Assembly: GCF_020523795.1 (NCBI RefSeq)
Contig: NZ_JAJALI010000005.1
Coordinates: forward strand, 340,493 to 404,492
Length of the DNA: 64,000 nt
DNA from: Ancylobacter sp. Lp-2
GTDB taxonomy: Bacteria > Pseudomonadota > Alphaproteobacteria > Rhizobiales > Xanthobacteraceae
Direction: 5' to 3'
Shown here piece after piece: positions 25,080-34,482 of this stretch (position 1 is the first letter of the stretch; the number at the start of each line of letters is the position of its first letter). The position numbers and the translations under genes are program-made. The notes under the pieces are model-generated. The model had not been told where the DNA came from, did no database searches, and saw only the letters and a program-made list of their open reading frames with translations.

Positions 25080-26984
25080 TCACTGGCCGGCGAAGGCCGA
25101 CGCGGCGGGCATCTGCAGATTGGCCTGCGCGGTCAGGCGGATGGCGGCATTGGCCGCGCCGTAGCCGGCATAGTTGTCGCGCTGCACGATCTCGAAGAAG
25201 AAGCCGCCATTCAGCGTCGCGGTGTAGGCGTGGCGAAACTCGCCGCCGGCATCGCGGTCGTAGAGGATGTTCAGCGCCTTAAGCGCGTCGATGTCGGCGG
25301 CGGAGAGGTCGGAGCGCGCCTCGAGGTCGTCATAGTAGTTCTCCGGGATCGGCAGCATGGCGACGCCATCAGTCACCAGCCGGCCGACGGTGGCGGCGAT
25401 GTCGTGGGTGACGAAGGCGATGTGCTGCACGCCGGAGCCGAACAGCTCGTTGACGAAGCGGGCGGACAGGGTGCGGTGGCTCTGCGAGCCGTTGAGGATC
25501 AGCCGCAGCCCGTGGCCGGCGCCGTCGACCGGTCCGCTCTCGACGACCTGGCTCTGCACCACCCCGCCGGGATCGATCACCGCCTGGGTCGGCGACTTCC
25601 GCGTCTCGAACAGCGAGGAGTAGAACAACAGCCAGGTCAGCATCTCCTCGTACTGCATGCTCTGCGAGACATGGTCGACGCCGAGCAGCCCGGCGCCCGG
25701 AACCACCTCCCCGGTCGGCTCGAAATCCACCTCGGCCCAGCGGCCGAGCGCCGAGGCGCGGTCGAGGAAATAGACGAGGCTACCGCCGACGCCGCGCACC
25801 GCGGGAATGTCGAGCTCGCCGGGACCGACCGCGCCGGCATGCGGCACGTCGAGCAGCGCCCGTGCGCGTTCGATCGCCTCCCGGGCGTCCGGCACCCGTA
25901 GTGCCAGCGCGCAGACCGAGGTGCCATGGGTGATCTGGTAGCTGTGCGCGAAGCCTTCCGCGTCGCTGTTCAGCACGAGGCGGATGTCGCCCTGGCTCCA
26001 AAGGTCGACATCCTTCGAGCGGTGCCGGCCGGTGCGGCCGAAGCCGAAGGCGCGCAGCAGCTTTTCGAGGCCGGGCCGCTCCGCCTCGGCGACGGCGAAC
26101 TCGATGAACTCCACCGCCTCGACCGGACGCGGCACCGGCATCGGCACCGCGCCGGGCACCGACCGCCCGAGCCGGCGGGCGGTCTCGTCCAGCACCCAGA
26201 TCAGCGACCGGTGGCCGTCCAGCGCCACCGAGCGCGCCGAGCCGGCCCGGAAGCGGTCGTTGAAGATCTCCAGCGACAGCACGCCGTCATAGCCGGTCGC
26301 GACCAGTGCATCCATGAAGCCGGCGAGGTCGAGGTCGCCCTGGCCCGGCAGGCAGCGCCAGTGCCGGCTCCAGGACAGCGGGTCGAGCTGCAGCAGCGGC
26401 GCATCGGCCATCTGCACCATGGCGATCTTGTCGCGCGGGATGGTGGCGATAGCGGAAAGGTCGAGCTTGCGGGCGAGGATGTGGAAGCTGTCGAGCACGA
26501 CGCCGACTTCCGGCCGTCCGGCCCGCCGCACGATCTCCCAGGCATCGCGATAATCGTAGATGTGGCGGCCCCAGGCCAGCGCCTCATAGCCGACGCGCAG
26601 GCCGCGCCGACCGGCCCGCTCGCCGAGCTCGACGAAGTCGGCCGCCAGCCGGTCGATGCCGCTCTGCGCCTCCGGCGAGACGTTGGAGCAGACGAACAGC
26701 AGTCCGCTGCCGAGCTCCTGCAACAGATCGAACTTGCGCTCGGCACGGTCGAAGGTGCGCTGCCGGCGTGCCTCCGGCATGCCCTCGAAGTCGCGGAAGG
26801 GCTGGCAGGTGACAATGGACAGGCCGAGGTCGCCGCAGATCCGGCGCACCTCGGCCGGCGAGCCGGGGAAGGCGATCAGGTCGTTCTCGAAGATCTCGAC
26901 CGCCGGGAAGCCCGCCGCCGCGATGGCCTCCAGCTTCTCCACCAGCGTACCCGAGACGCAGACGGTGGCAATGGACGGGATCAT
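25080..26984 (-). CDS. quiC: 3-dehydroshikimate dehydratase with C-terminal HPPD-like domain
   Basis: Converts 3-dehydroshikimate to protocatechuate, linking shikimate/quinate to the beta-ketoadipate pathway. The 634-residue protein has an N-terminal TIM barrel of the sugar-isomerase type (about 1-275); positions expected for the metal/substrate site of Pseudomonas QuiC1 are all present: Glu134, Asp165, His168, Gln191 and Glu239. The C-terminal half (about 290-615) is a two-module vicinal-oxygen-chelate domain like 4-hydroxyphenylpyruvate dioxygenase, keeping a His-His-Glu set (His438, His521, Glu598). AAAGGAG precedes the ATG at 26984, 12 nt after the aroE-like gene. Confidence 0.95.
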   Translation of the reverse strand: MIPSIATVCVSGTLVEKLEAIAAAGFPAVEIFENDLIAFPGSPAEVRRICGDLGLSIVTCQPFRDFEGMPEARRQRTFDRAERKFDLLQELGSGLLFVCSNVSPEAQSGIDRLAADFVELGERAGRRGLRVGYEALAWGRHIYDYRDAWEIVRRAGRPEVGVVLDSFHILARKLDLSAIATIPRDKIAMVQMADAPLLQLDPLSWSRHWRCLPGQGDLDLAGFMDALVATGYDGVLSLEIFNDRFRAGSARSVALDGHRSLIWVLDETARRLGRSVPGAVPMPVPRPVEAVEFIEFAVAEAERPGLEKLLRAFGFGRTGRHRSKDVDLWSQGDIRLVLNSDAEGFAHSYQITHGTSVCALALRVPDAREAIERARALLDVPHAGAVGPGELDIPAVRGVGGSLVYFLDRASALGRWAEVDFEPTGEVVPGAGLLGVDHVSQSMQYEEMLTWLLFYSSLFETRKSPTQAVIDPGGVVQSQVVESGPVDGAGHGLRLILNGSQSHRTLSARFVNELFGSGVQHIAFVTHDIAATVGRLVTDGVAMLPIPENYYDDLEARSDLSAADIDALKALNILYDRDAGGEFRHAYTATLNGGFFFEIVQRDNYAGYGAANAAIRLTAQANLQMPAASAFAGQ

Positions 26985-26996
26985 GGCGTGCTCCTT

Positions 26997-27827
26997 TCAG
27001 CGAAGCCGCGCAATGGCGCGCAGGTCGTCCGGCGTGGTGGAGGGCAGTCCGAAGAATTCGAGATAGGCGGGGATCTGCTCGAACAGCATGTCGGTGCCGA
27101 TCTGAAACGCGCAGCCGCGTGTCCGCGCCGCCGCGAGGAACGGCGTGATCTCGTGCGTCAGCACCACCTCGCCGACGAAGGCGGAGGGAGAAAGCCTGTC
27201 GACGTCGACCGGCAGAGGATCACCGGGCCGCATGCCGAGCGGGGTGGCGTTGACCACGATGTCGAAGCCGGACGGGTCGTTCGAGCCGGTCGCGACCCGC
27301 AGGTCGGGATAGTGACGCATCAGCCGCCTACCGAGCTCGTCGGCCGCCGCCGCGTGGCTGTCGAACAAGGCGAGCTCGGCGATGCCGGCGCGGGCGAGCG
27401 AGGCGGCGATGGCCGAGCCGACGCCGCCGGCGCCGACGACCAGCCCGCGCCGGCCGGCCACCTCGCGCCCCTTGCGCAACAGGCCGCGCACGAAGCCCTC
27501 GCCGTCGAACATCTCGCCGACCAGCCGGCCGTCCGCCTCCCGCCGCACCGCGTTGCAGGCGCCGGCGATGGCGGCCGTCGGGCGCACCTCGTCGACGATG
27601 GCGAGGGTCGCGACCTTGTGCGGCATGGTGATCAGCGTGCCGAGCGCGTTGGAGAGCCGGAAGAACAGCTTGAGAAAGGCCGGGTAGTCGGCGCTGCGGC
27701 ACCCCATCGGCACGACGAGCGCATCGATGCCCTCGCGCTCGAAATAGGGGTTGTAGATCATCGGCGACTTGAAGCTCTCGGTGGGAAAGCCGAGATGGCC
27801 GATCAGCTGTGTGGTTCCGGTGATCAT
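26997..27827 (-). CDS. aroE: Shikimate/quinate 5-dehydrogenase family protein
   Basis: AroE-family NAD(P)-dependent dehydrogenase of 276 residues. Substrate-binding N-terminal domain (IGHLGFPTESFKSPMIYNPYF, TMPHKVATLAIVDEV with the catalytic Lys) and Rossmann domain (GLVVGAGGVGSAIAASLARAG). Substrate-site replacements (for example FKSPMIYN where biosynthetic AroE has SxSPxxHN) suggest a catabolic enzyme oxidising shikimate or quinate rather than the housekeeping AroE; this is inferred also from its place between a transporter and quiC. Confidence 0.88.
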   Translation of the reverse strand: MITGTTQLIGHLGFPTESFKSPMIYNPYFEREGIDALVVPMGCRSADYPAFLKLFFRLSNALGTLITMPHKVATLAIVDEVRPTAAIAGACNAVRREADGRLVGEMFDGEGFVRGLLRKGREVAGRRGLVVGAGGVGSAIAASLARAGIAELALFDSHAAAADELGRRLMRHYPDLRVATGSNDPSGFDIVVNATPLGMRPGDPLPVDVDRLSPSAFVGEVVLTHEITPFLAAARTRGCAFQIGTDMLFEQIPAYLEFFGLPSTTPDDLRAIARLR

Positions 27828-27845
27828 CTCTCGTCCCGATTGCTG

Positions 27846-28883
27846 TCAGGCGGCCAGCGCGATCGCGCCGCCCTGCCGTGCCGCCCGCCCGATGGCGTCC
27901 ACCACCCTGAGCGTCGCCAGCCCCTCGCGGCCGGAAACCAATGGCGCCTCGCTGCCGCGTATGACGGCGGCGAAATGCCGGATCTGCCGCCGCAGCGGGT
28001 CCTCGGGCGCGACGGCGAGGCGCTCGCGCGCGAGCGGCTCCCACCAACTGCGCGGCCCCGGATAGCGCCAGACATCCAGCTGCGGCACGCTGAGAGCGCC
28101 CTGCGTGCCAGCGATCTGGCAGCAGGCCTCGTCCTCGCGCGGATAGGCCGGGTTCTCGCCGCTGGTGGTCTCCCAGCTCCACGGCGCGACCGTCGTGTCG
28201 GAGACGCTCAGCGTGCCCAGAGCACCGCTGGCGAAGCGCAGCAGCACCGTCGCGGTGTCCTCCACCGCATGGCCGCGCACCGCGCTGGAGGTCTGCGCCT
28301 GCACGTCGACGATCTCGCCGCCGAGATGACGGAACAGGTCGACATCGTGGATGAGGTTGATCAGCACCGGGCCGGCACCCGGCTGGCGCCGCCACGCCAC
28401 GTCGAAATAGTCGTCCGGCTTCATCATCCAGGCATGGCCGGACAGCAGCACCAGCCGGCCGAGACGACCGGCGTCGATCACCTCCCGCGCCTTGCGGATC
28501 AGCGGGTTGTGGCGCCGGTGATGCCCGACCAGCAGCGGCACGCGTGCGGCCTCCGCCGCCTCGACCAGCAGCTGCGCCCCGGCGAGGCTGTCGGCGATCG
28601 GCTTCTCGACCAGCACCGGAATGCCGGCGGCGACCAGTTCCAGTGCGTGCTCGACATGCAGCTGGTTCGGCGTGGCGACGACCACCCCGTCCGGCCGCTC
28701 CGCCGCCGGCACCGCCGCGAAGCGCGGATACAGGGGCACGCCGGCCCGCGCCGCGACCTCGCGGGCCGCCGGCGCCGGATCGATGACGGCCGACAGCTGC
28801 ACGTGAGGCTCGGCACGGACATGCGCGATGTGGCGCTGCCCGATCAGTCCGGCCCCCATCACGGCGATGCGCAACGGCTGCAT
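27846..28883 (-). CDS. Gfo/Idh/MocA-family oxidoreductase
   Basis: NAD(P)-dependent dehydrogenase of 345 residues. N-terminal Rossmann fold RIAVMGAGLIGQRHIAHV, the EKPIADS motif with the catalytic lysine of this family, and a C-terminal domain with LINLIHDVDLFRHLGGEIV. Homologues oxidise cyclitols and sugars. Within this operon it could handle a quinate- or shikimate-like cyclitol or an isomer imported by the adjacent ABC system; this is inference. GGGAGAG precedes the ATG at 28883; it lies 21 nt after the ABC ATPase gene and 18 nt before the aroE-like gene. Confidence 0.9.
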   Translation of the reverse strand: MQPLRIAVMGAGLIGQRHIAHVRAEPHVQLSAVIDPAPAAREVAARAGVPLYPRFAAVPAAERPDGVVVATPNQLHVEHALELVAAGIPVLVEKPIADSLAGAQLLVEAAEAARVPLLVGHHRRHNPLIRKAREVIDAGRLGRLVLLSGHAWMMKPDDYFDVAWRRQPGAGPVLINLIHDVDLFRHLGGEIVDVQAQTSSAVRGHAVEDTATVLLRFASGALGTLSVSDTTVAPWSWETTSGENPAYPREDEACCQIAGTQGALSVPQLDVWRYPGPRSWWEPLARERLAVAPEDPLRRQIRHFAAVIRGSEAPLVSGREGLATLRVVDAIGRAARQGGAIALAA

Positions 28884-28904
28884 GGCTCTCTCCCTTCCGC
28901 CGCT

Positions 28905-29681
<777 letters not shown>

Positions 29682-29706
29682 GGCCGGGTCTCCCGCTATG
29701 CCGCGC

Positions 29707-30540
29707 TCAGCTGGCCGAGAAGGGGATGCCTTCGAGGCTGTCGGGGAACTGGTGCACCGGCACCTTCATCCACTTGTCGTAGATCTTCTTCAGCTCGCCA
29801 TTGGCCTTGATCTTGTCGATGAAGGCGTTGAGCGAGGCGTTGATTTCCTTCTCGCCCAGGCGGGTGCAGGCGCCGTTGTAGAGCTTCTGGAATTCGAGCT
29901 TGTTCTCGAACTCGCCGGGGCGGGCCTGCTCGACGCGCTGCAGGTAGAAGATGTTGCCGCCGACCGCCTGCACCTGGCCGGAGGCCAGCGCCTGGATGCT
30001 CGGTGCGTCGCCGTCATAGCGTCGGATGGTAGTGCCGGCCGGGGCGTTCTTGGTCACCTGGGTATCCTGCGCGGCGCCCTTGGCGACGCCGATCGAGACC
30101 TTGGCCATGTCGGCATTGGTCTTGATCTCCACCGATTTGGGGGCGATCAGCACGATGGCGTTGGCGACATAGGGCTTGCTGAACTGCACCGCCTTGGCGC
30201 GCTCGGGCAGCATCGCCATGGTGGCGAACAGCACGTCGACGCGGCCCGAGGTCAGCGCCGGGATGCGGTTGCTGACCTCGAGCGGCACGAACTCCACCTC
30301 GACGCCGAGCTCCTTGGCGTAGAGCCGGGACATGTCGGCATCGATGCCGTCCTGCTTGCCGTCGCTGGTGACGAAGCCCCAGGGCGGGTTGTCGCCCTGG
30401 ATGCCGACGATGATCTTGCCCCGCGCCTTGATCTCCTCGGGGGTGACGGCGGAGGCGGGACGGGTGGCGAGCGCCGGCAGGGCCAGCGCCGCGACGGCGG
30501 CGGCCAGCACCAGGCGGCGGGTCGGCGTAAAGCGGGTCAT
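29707..30540 (-). CDS. ABC importer substrate-binding protein (family 3)
   Basis: Periplasmic binding protein of 277 residues with a signal peptide ([18 protein letters not shown], cut near ASA-VT). Family-3 features include [30 protein letters not shown] and [15 protein letters not shown]. Family 3 usually binds amino acids or opines; the ligand here is more likely shikimate, quinate or protocatechuate from context. AGGGAGAG precedes the ATG at 30540, preferred over the Met 6 codons upstream. Confidence 0.9.
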   Translation of the reverse strand: MTRFTPTRRLVLAAAVAALALPALATRPASAVTPEEIKARGKIIVGIQGDNPPWGFVTSDGKQDGIDADMSRLYAKELGVEVEFVPLEVSNRIPALTSGRVDVLFATMAMLPERAKAVQFSKPYVANAIVLIAPKSVEIKTNADMAKVSIGVAKGAAQDTQVTKNAPAGTTIRRYDGDAPSIQALASGQVQAVGGNIFYLQRVEQARPGEFENKLEFQKLYNGACTRLGEKEINASLNAFIDKIKANGELKKIYDKWMKVPVHQFPDSLEGIPFSAS

Positions 30541-30591
30541 GTTTCTCTCCCTTTGCATTGGCGTTTTTCGTTTCTTGCTTGGACGACACCG

Positions 30592-31233
30592 TCACCGCGA
30601 GGCGACGGCGAAGCGGCGCTCCAGATGCGAGCCGTAGAGCGACAGCGGCCAGCACATCAGGAAGTAGAGGATGCCGACGATCCCGAAGACGAGGAGCGGC
30701 TGGAAGATCTGGTTCGAGACGATGTTCCCGGCCCGCGCCAGCTCGGTGAAGCCGACGATGGAGGCGAGCGAGGTGCCCTTGATCAGCTGCACGAGGAAGC
30801 CGACGGTCGCCGGTAGCGAGATGCGGATCGCCTGCGGCAGCACCACGTCCTTCATCCGCGAGACGTATTTCAGGTTCAGCGCGCTGGCGGCCTCGGTCTG
30901 GCCGCGCGGTACCGCCTCGATGGAGCCGCGCCAGATCTCGCCGAGATAGGCGCTGGCGTGCAGGGTGAAGCCGATCGACACCGCCACCCACGCGCTGAGC
31001 CGCAGGCCGACCAGCGCCAGCCCGTAATAGACGACGAACAGTTGCATCAGCAGCGGCGTGCCCTGGAACAGCGCGATGTAGCCCGCCGCCAGCCGCTCCA
31101 GCGGTCGCATGCCGGAGGTGCGCATCAGCGCGATGGCGAGCCCGCCGATCGCGCCGCACACGAAGCCGATCGCCGATAGCGCGACCGTCCATTTCAGGCC
31201 GGTGAGGAGGAACAGGAACTCGCCGAGACCCAT
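30592..31233 (-). CDS. Amino-acid type ABC importer permease
   Basis: Inner-membrane permease of 213 residues with about five helices and the HisM/GlnP-type EAA loop (EAASALNLKYVSRMKDVVLPQAIR). It pairs with the second permease 7 nt upstream to form the translocation pore. Confidence 0.9.
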   Translation of the reverse strand: MGLGEFLFLLTGLKWTVALSAIGFVCGAIGGLAIALMRTSGMRPLERLAAGYIALFQGTPLLMQLFVVYYGLALVGLRLSAWVAVSIGFTLHASAYLGEIWRGSIEAVPRGQTEAASALNLKYVSRMKDVVLPQAIRISLPATVGFLVQLIKGTSLASIVGFTELARAGNIVSNQIFQPLLVFGIVGILYFLMCWPLSLYGSHLERRFAVASR

Positions 31234-31240
31234 GATGCCC

Positions 31241-31909
31241 TCACTTCACCGGATAGCTGAAATAGCGGGTCGAGATGGTCGAGAAGAACGTCATCATCAG
31301 CCAGGACAGGCCGAGATAGAGCAGTGTGATGACGCCGAAGACCTCGAAGCTGCGGAAGCTCTCGGATTCGATGCGCTGCGCCACCGAGGTCAGCTCATAG
31401 GCGGAGATCGCCGAGGCCACGCTGGTGGTCAGGGTGAGCAGGATGAACTGGCTGGTCAGCGAGGGGAAAACCGCCCGCAGCGCCGGCTTCAGCACGATGA
31501 GCCGGAACACCAGCCCCTTGTGCAGCCCCAGCGCCAGCCCGGCCTCGACCTGGCCACGACTGATCGATTGCACGCCGCCGCGGATGATTTCGATGGCGTA
31601 GGCGCCGCCATTGATGCCGAGGGCGAGGATGGCGGTCGGCGTCGGGTCGAGGCGCAGGCCGGCCAGCGGCAGCGCGAAATAGATGAAGTAGATCTGCACC
31701 AGGAAGGGCGTGTTGCGGATCAGCTCGACGAAGCTCTTCACCGCCCAGCGGATCGCCTTGTAGCGGGAATCGCGCAGCACCACCCCGCCAATGCCGATGA
31801 CGATGGCGATCGCCATCCCGCCCAGCGCGAGCAGCAGGGTGCCGAGGCAGCCGGCAAGCAGGTCCGGCAACCCGTCGAGGACGGGCGTGAAATCCAGCGC
31901 ATAGTTCAT
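31241..31909 (-). CDS. Amino-acid type ABC importer permease, first gene of the qui/pca operon
   Basis: Permease of 222 residues with about five helices and an EAA-type loop (EAGLALGLHKGLVFRLIVLKPALR). It is the promoter-proximal gene of the operon that ends with pcaDC. The ATG at 31909 has GAGGAAA upstream and is preferred over the in-frame Met at 31954. The two TetR-type operators lie about 120-170 bp before it. Confidence 0.9.
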   Translation of the reverse strand: MNYALDFTPVLDGLPDLLAGCLGTLLLALGGMAIAIVIGIGGVVLRDSRYKAIRWAVKSFVELIRNTPFLVQIYFIYFALPLAGLRLDPTPTAILALGINGGAYAIEIIRGGVQSISRGQVEAGLALGLHKGLVFRLIVLKPALRAVFPSLTSQFILLTLTTSVASAISAYELTSVAQRIESESFRSFEVFGVITLLYLGLSWLMMTFFSTISTRYFSYPVK

Positions 31910-32029
31910 GGCGTTTCCTCGACAGCCGACCTTCTGCGGGTCGGTCCGCTTCATCGTCCCGGCGCCTCTGCGGGCGGCTCGGCAGGCACGGACGCGCGGC
32001 TTGCGCGATGCTTTTGGCGAATGATAAAT

Positions 32030-32045
32030 TGTACCAGATGGTTCA
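32030..32045. promoter_or_regulatory. Operator 1 of the divergent TetR/qui-pca promoter region
   Basis: Near-perfect inverted repeat TGTACCA-GA-TGGTTCA (one mismatch between arms). It lies between the divergent importer operon and the TetR gene and resembles operator 2, centred 31 bp away. Probable binding site for the adjacent TetR protein; inference from symmetry, repetition and position. Confidence 0.72.
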
Positions 32046-32060
32046 TTTGGTCAAGCGGAA

Positions 32061-32076
32061 TGGACCGGATGGTACA
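32061..32076. promoter_or_regulatory. Operator 2 of the divergent TetR/qui-pca promoter region
   Basis: TGGACCG-GA-TGGTACA, matching operator 1 at 13 of 16 positions with the same GA centre. The centre-to-centre distance of 31 bp is about three helical turns, so both sites face the same side of the DNA. Confidence 0.72.
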
Positions 32077-32126
32077 TTCCGCATCATGCCGCTCCCGCGC
32101 TCGCGCGCGCCCTCTTCGGTGCCTCG

Positions 32127-32789
32127 ATGGAAAAGACAGTCACGCCACCCCGCACCGACAGAAAGACCCAGTCGTGGACCCAGGACCCCGAAGGCGTCCG
32201 GCGCAGCATCCTCGACGCCGCACGCATCGAGTTCGTCGAGCATGGGCTGAGCGGCGCGCGCGTCGACGAAATCGCCGCCAAGACCGCAACCAGCAAGCGG
32301 ATGATCTACTATTACTTCGGCGACAAGGAGGGGCTCTACCGCGCCGTCATCGAGGAGATGTACGACCGTATCCGCCGCTTCGAGCGCGGCCTCGATCTCG
32401 GCGCCTTGCCGCCGGATGAGGCAATGGCGAAGCTGGCTGGCTTCACCTTCGACTACCACGCCGACAATCCCGATTTCGTGCGCATGGTGATGATCGAGAA
32501 CATCCACCATGCCCGCCATCTCGCCACCTCGACCAAGATCGCCACGCTCAACCTGTCGATCATCGACGTGATCCGGGAGATCTATAAACGGGGCGTCGCC
32601 GAGGGCCTGTTCCGGCCGGGCATCGAGGCGCTGGACATCCACCTGACCATCAGCGCGCTCAGCTTCTACAACGTGTCGAACCGCGCCAGCATCCGGCAGG
32701 TGTTCGGCCACGACATGGGTGCGCCGGACATCCTGCCGCAACGCCGGCAGACGGCAATCGACACGGTAATGCGGATGCTACGGGCCTGA
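32127..32789 (+). CDS. TetR-family regulator of the qui/pca operon
   Basis: Transcription factor of 220 residues. N-terminal helix-turn-helix domain (residues about 25-72: RRSILDAARIEFVEHGLSG, VDEIAAKTATSKRMIYYYFG) and an all-helical ligand-binding domain. It is divergent from the shikimate/quinate operon across 217 bp that contain two matching operators, so it is very likely the local repressor, released by a pathway compound such as shikimate, dehydroshikimate or protocatechuate. This differs from the LysR-type PcaQ and IclR-type PcaU/PcaR known for pca genes. Confidence 0.92.
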   Translation: MEKTVTPPRTDRKTQSWTQDPEGVRRSILDAARIEFVEHGLSGARVDEIAAKTATSKRMIYYYFGDKEGLYRAVIEEMYDRIRRFERGLDLGALPPDEAMAKLAGFTFDYHADNPDFVRMVMIENIHHARHLATSTKIATLNLSIIDVIREIYKRGVAEGLFRPGIEALDIHLTISALSFYNVSNRASIRQVFGHDMGAPDILPQRRQTAIDTVMRMLRA

Positions 32790-32817
32790 CCGTGTCGCTT
32801 ACCGGCGGATAGGAGGC

Positions 32818-33261
32818 TCAGGCCTTACCCGCCAGGGCCGCCATCGCCTCGATCGCCAGTTCGTAGCCGGCGGCGCCGAAACCGATCATCACACCGGTGA
32901 CGACCGGCGAGATCAGCGATTTATGATAGATGCTCTCGCGCGCATGGACGTTGGAGATGTGCAGCTCGATCTTCGGCCCGTCGAACATCTTCAGCGCGTC
33001 CATCAGCGCCACCGAGGTGAAGGTGTAGCCGGCGGGATTGATGACGATGCCGCAGGCCTCGCCGCGCGCCTGCTGCACGCTCTCGACCAGTTCGCCCTCG
33101 AAATTGGTCTGCCGGAACTCGACCCCGAAACCCAGCGCCCCGGCCTTCGCGGCGCAGCGTTCCGCGATCTCCGCCAGCGTCGTGGAGCCGTAGATCGCCG
33201 GTTCGCGCTGGCCGAGCAGGTTGAGATTCGGCCCGTTCAACACATGGATGCGCCGTCCCAT
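32818..33261 (-). CDS. aroQ: Type II 3-dehydroquinate dehydratase
   Basis: Dodecameric dehydroquinase of 147 residues that interconverts 3-dehydroquinate and 3-dehydroshikimate. Motifs: VLNGPNLNLLGQREPAIYG (with the catalytic Tyr and the flexible-loop Arg), FRQTNFEGELV, INPAGYTFTSVAL and ELHISNVHARES (catalytic His region). It is convergent with the TetR gene and next to the quinate/shikimate operon, so a catabolic role (quinate to dehydroshikimate) is likely; a biosynthetic copy elsewhere cannot be excluded. Confidence 0.95.
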   Translation of the reverse strand: MGRRIHVLNGPNLNLLGQREPAIYGSTTLAEIAERCAAKAGALGFGVEFRQTNFEGELVESVQQARGEACGIVINPAGYTFTSVALMDALKMFDGPKIELHISNVHARESIYHKSLISPVVTGVMIGFGAAGYELAIEAMAALAGKA

Positions 33262-33654
33262 ACCCGTTTCCCCTGCCTATACGTGGTGATCCACGCGCGT
33301 TACATCGCGACGGCGATATCCTGTCCGACCCCGAAACACATGGTGGCGAGGCGCCTCCCCAGTGAGGACCGGTTCCAATGCCGCCGCGCCGGTGATGCCG
33401 GTGCAGGACATGCCAGGCGGATGGGCGCACATGATCACTCGGCCGAGGATACGGGCGAACGGTTCGAGGCCATGCTGCCCGGCGACCGCCCGTAGGAGAC
33501 ACCCGCCTCGCCTGTCCACGACGTCATCCCCGATCGGCTATGCCTCATTGCTCCCGAACGCTTGCATCAAGGAATAAGGGTCGCTCCCCATCGGCGGCAA
33601 GAATTTTGTTCTTTAATTGACACTTGTTCACATATTGAACATATACTAGGAACT
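33262..33654. other. Intergenic region between aroQ and the IclR regulator
   Basis: This 393-base stretch between divergent genes has no credible reading frame; the short ORFs in it are arginine-rich and lack ribosome-binding sites. Bases 33600-33654 are strikingly AT-rich compared with the surroundings and hold the IclR promoter and palindrome described separately. The remainder shows nothing recognisable. Confidence 0.6.
33617..33647 (+). promoter_or_regulatory. Promoter with internal palindromic operator of the IclR gene
   Basis: TTGACA (33617-33622) and TATACT (33642-33647) are good -35 and -10 matches with a 19-bp spacer. Almost the whole spacer is the perfect inverted repeat TGTTCA-CATAT-TGAACA (33625-33641). 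A repressor bound there would block RNA polymerase, so autoregulation by the IclR protein encoded 8 bp downstream is likely. Confidence 0.75.
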
Positions 33655-34422
33655 ATGGTGAAACAAACGGACTTCATCGGCGGCTTTGCGAAAGGGTTGA
33701 AGGTCATCGAGGCCTTTGACGCCACCAGCCCCAGATTGACCATCACCAATATCTCCGAGACGACGGGGCTCGACCGGGCGACGGCGCGACGCTGCCTGCT
33801 CACGCTGGTAGAGCTGGGTTATGCACGCCATGACGGCAAGCACTTCGAGCTGACGCCGAAGGTGCTGCGGCTCGGTCACGCTTATCTCGCCGCCACCCCA
33901 CTGCCACGGTTGATCCAGCCACATCTCGACGCCCTCTCGGAAGAGGTGGGCCAGAGTGCATCCACAAGCGTGCTGGAAGGAACGGAGATCGTCTACATCG
34001 CCCGTGCTGCGCAGAAGCGGGTGATGTCGATCAACCTGGTACCCGGCTCGCGGCTTCCCGCCTGGTGTGCCTCCATGGGACGGGTGCTGCTGGCGGCACT
34101 GCCGGAGGCCGAGGCGCGCGCGATACTGGAGCGCTCGAATCTGCGCGCCTTCACGCCCTTCACCCACAGCACCCCGGACGCGGTGATGGCCGAATGCAGG
34201 CGCGTGCGCGAGCAGGGCTATGCCGTCGTCGACCAGGAGCTCGAGCTCGGATTGTGTTCGATCGCCGTACCGCTTGTCGATGCGCGCGACCGCGTCGTCG
34301 CCGCACTCAATATCGGCGCCTCGGCAGCACAGACGGCCGCCGCCGACATGCCCTCGCTCTATCTCCCCGCCCTGCGCCGGGTCCAGGCGGCGCTGCGCCC
34401 GCTGCTGTACCCGGCCTCATGA
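33655..34422 (+). CDS. IclR-family regulator, PcaR/PobR-like
   Basis: Transcription factor of 255 residues. Winged helix-turn-helix at residues about 10-65 (GLKVIEAFD, TITNISETTGLDRATARRCLLTL) and a C-terminal IclR effector domain (SMGRVLLAALPEAEARAIL, CRRVREQGYAVVDQELELGLCSIAVPL). The pattern FIGGFAKGLKVIEAF and RATARRCLLTLVELGY is that of the PcaR/PcaU/PobR branch that senses beta-ketoadipate, protocatechuate or 4-hydroxybenzoate. AGGA precedes the ATG at 33655. Which neighbouring operon it controls is not evident. Confidence 0.92.
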   Translation: MVKQTDFIGGFAKGLKVIEAFDATSPRLTITNISETTGLDRATARRCLLTLVELGYARHDGKHFELTPKVLRLGHAYLAATPLPRLIQPHLDALSEEVGQSASTSVLEGTEIVYIARAAQKRVMSINLVPGSRLPAWCASMGRVLLAALPEAEARAILERSNLRAFTPFTHSTPDAVMAECRRVREQGYAVVDQELELGLCSIAVPLVDARDRVVAALNIGASAAQTAAADMPSLYLPALRRVQAALRPLLYPAS

Positions 34423-34440
34423 ACCGGTGGCCCGATCGCC

Positions 34441-34458
34441 AACGGCGGCACCGCCGTT
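34441..34458. terminator. Candidate bidirectional hairpin between convergent genes
   Basis: Perfect palindrome AACGGCGG-CA-CCGCCGTT in the 60-nt gap between the convergent IclR and M20 stop codons. There is no clear T tract on either side, so terminator function is only suggested by position. Confidence 0.4.
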
Positions 34459-34482
34459 CCCGGTTTCAGCCGGCGCTCGATG

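Noticed and set aside
33277..33519. 80-codon ORF in the aroQ-IclR gap
   Set aside because: No ribosome-binding site, no recognisable family, and codon composition like random GC-rich sequence.
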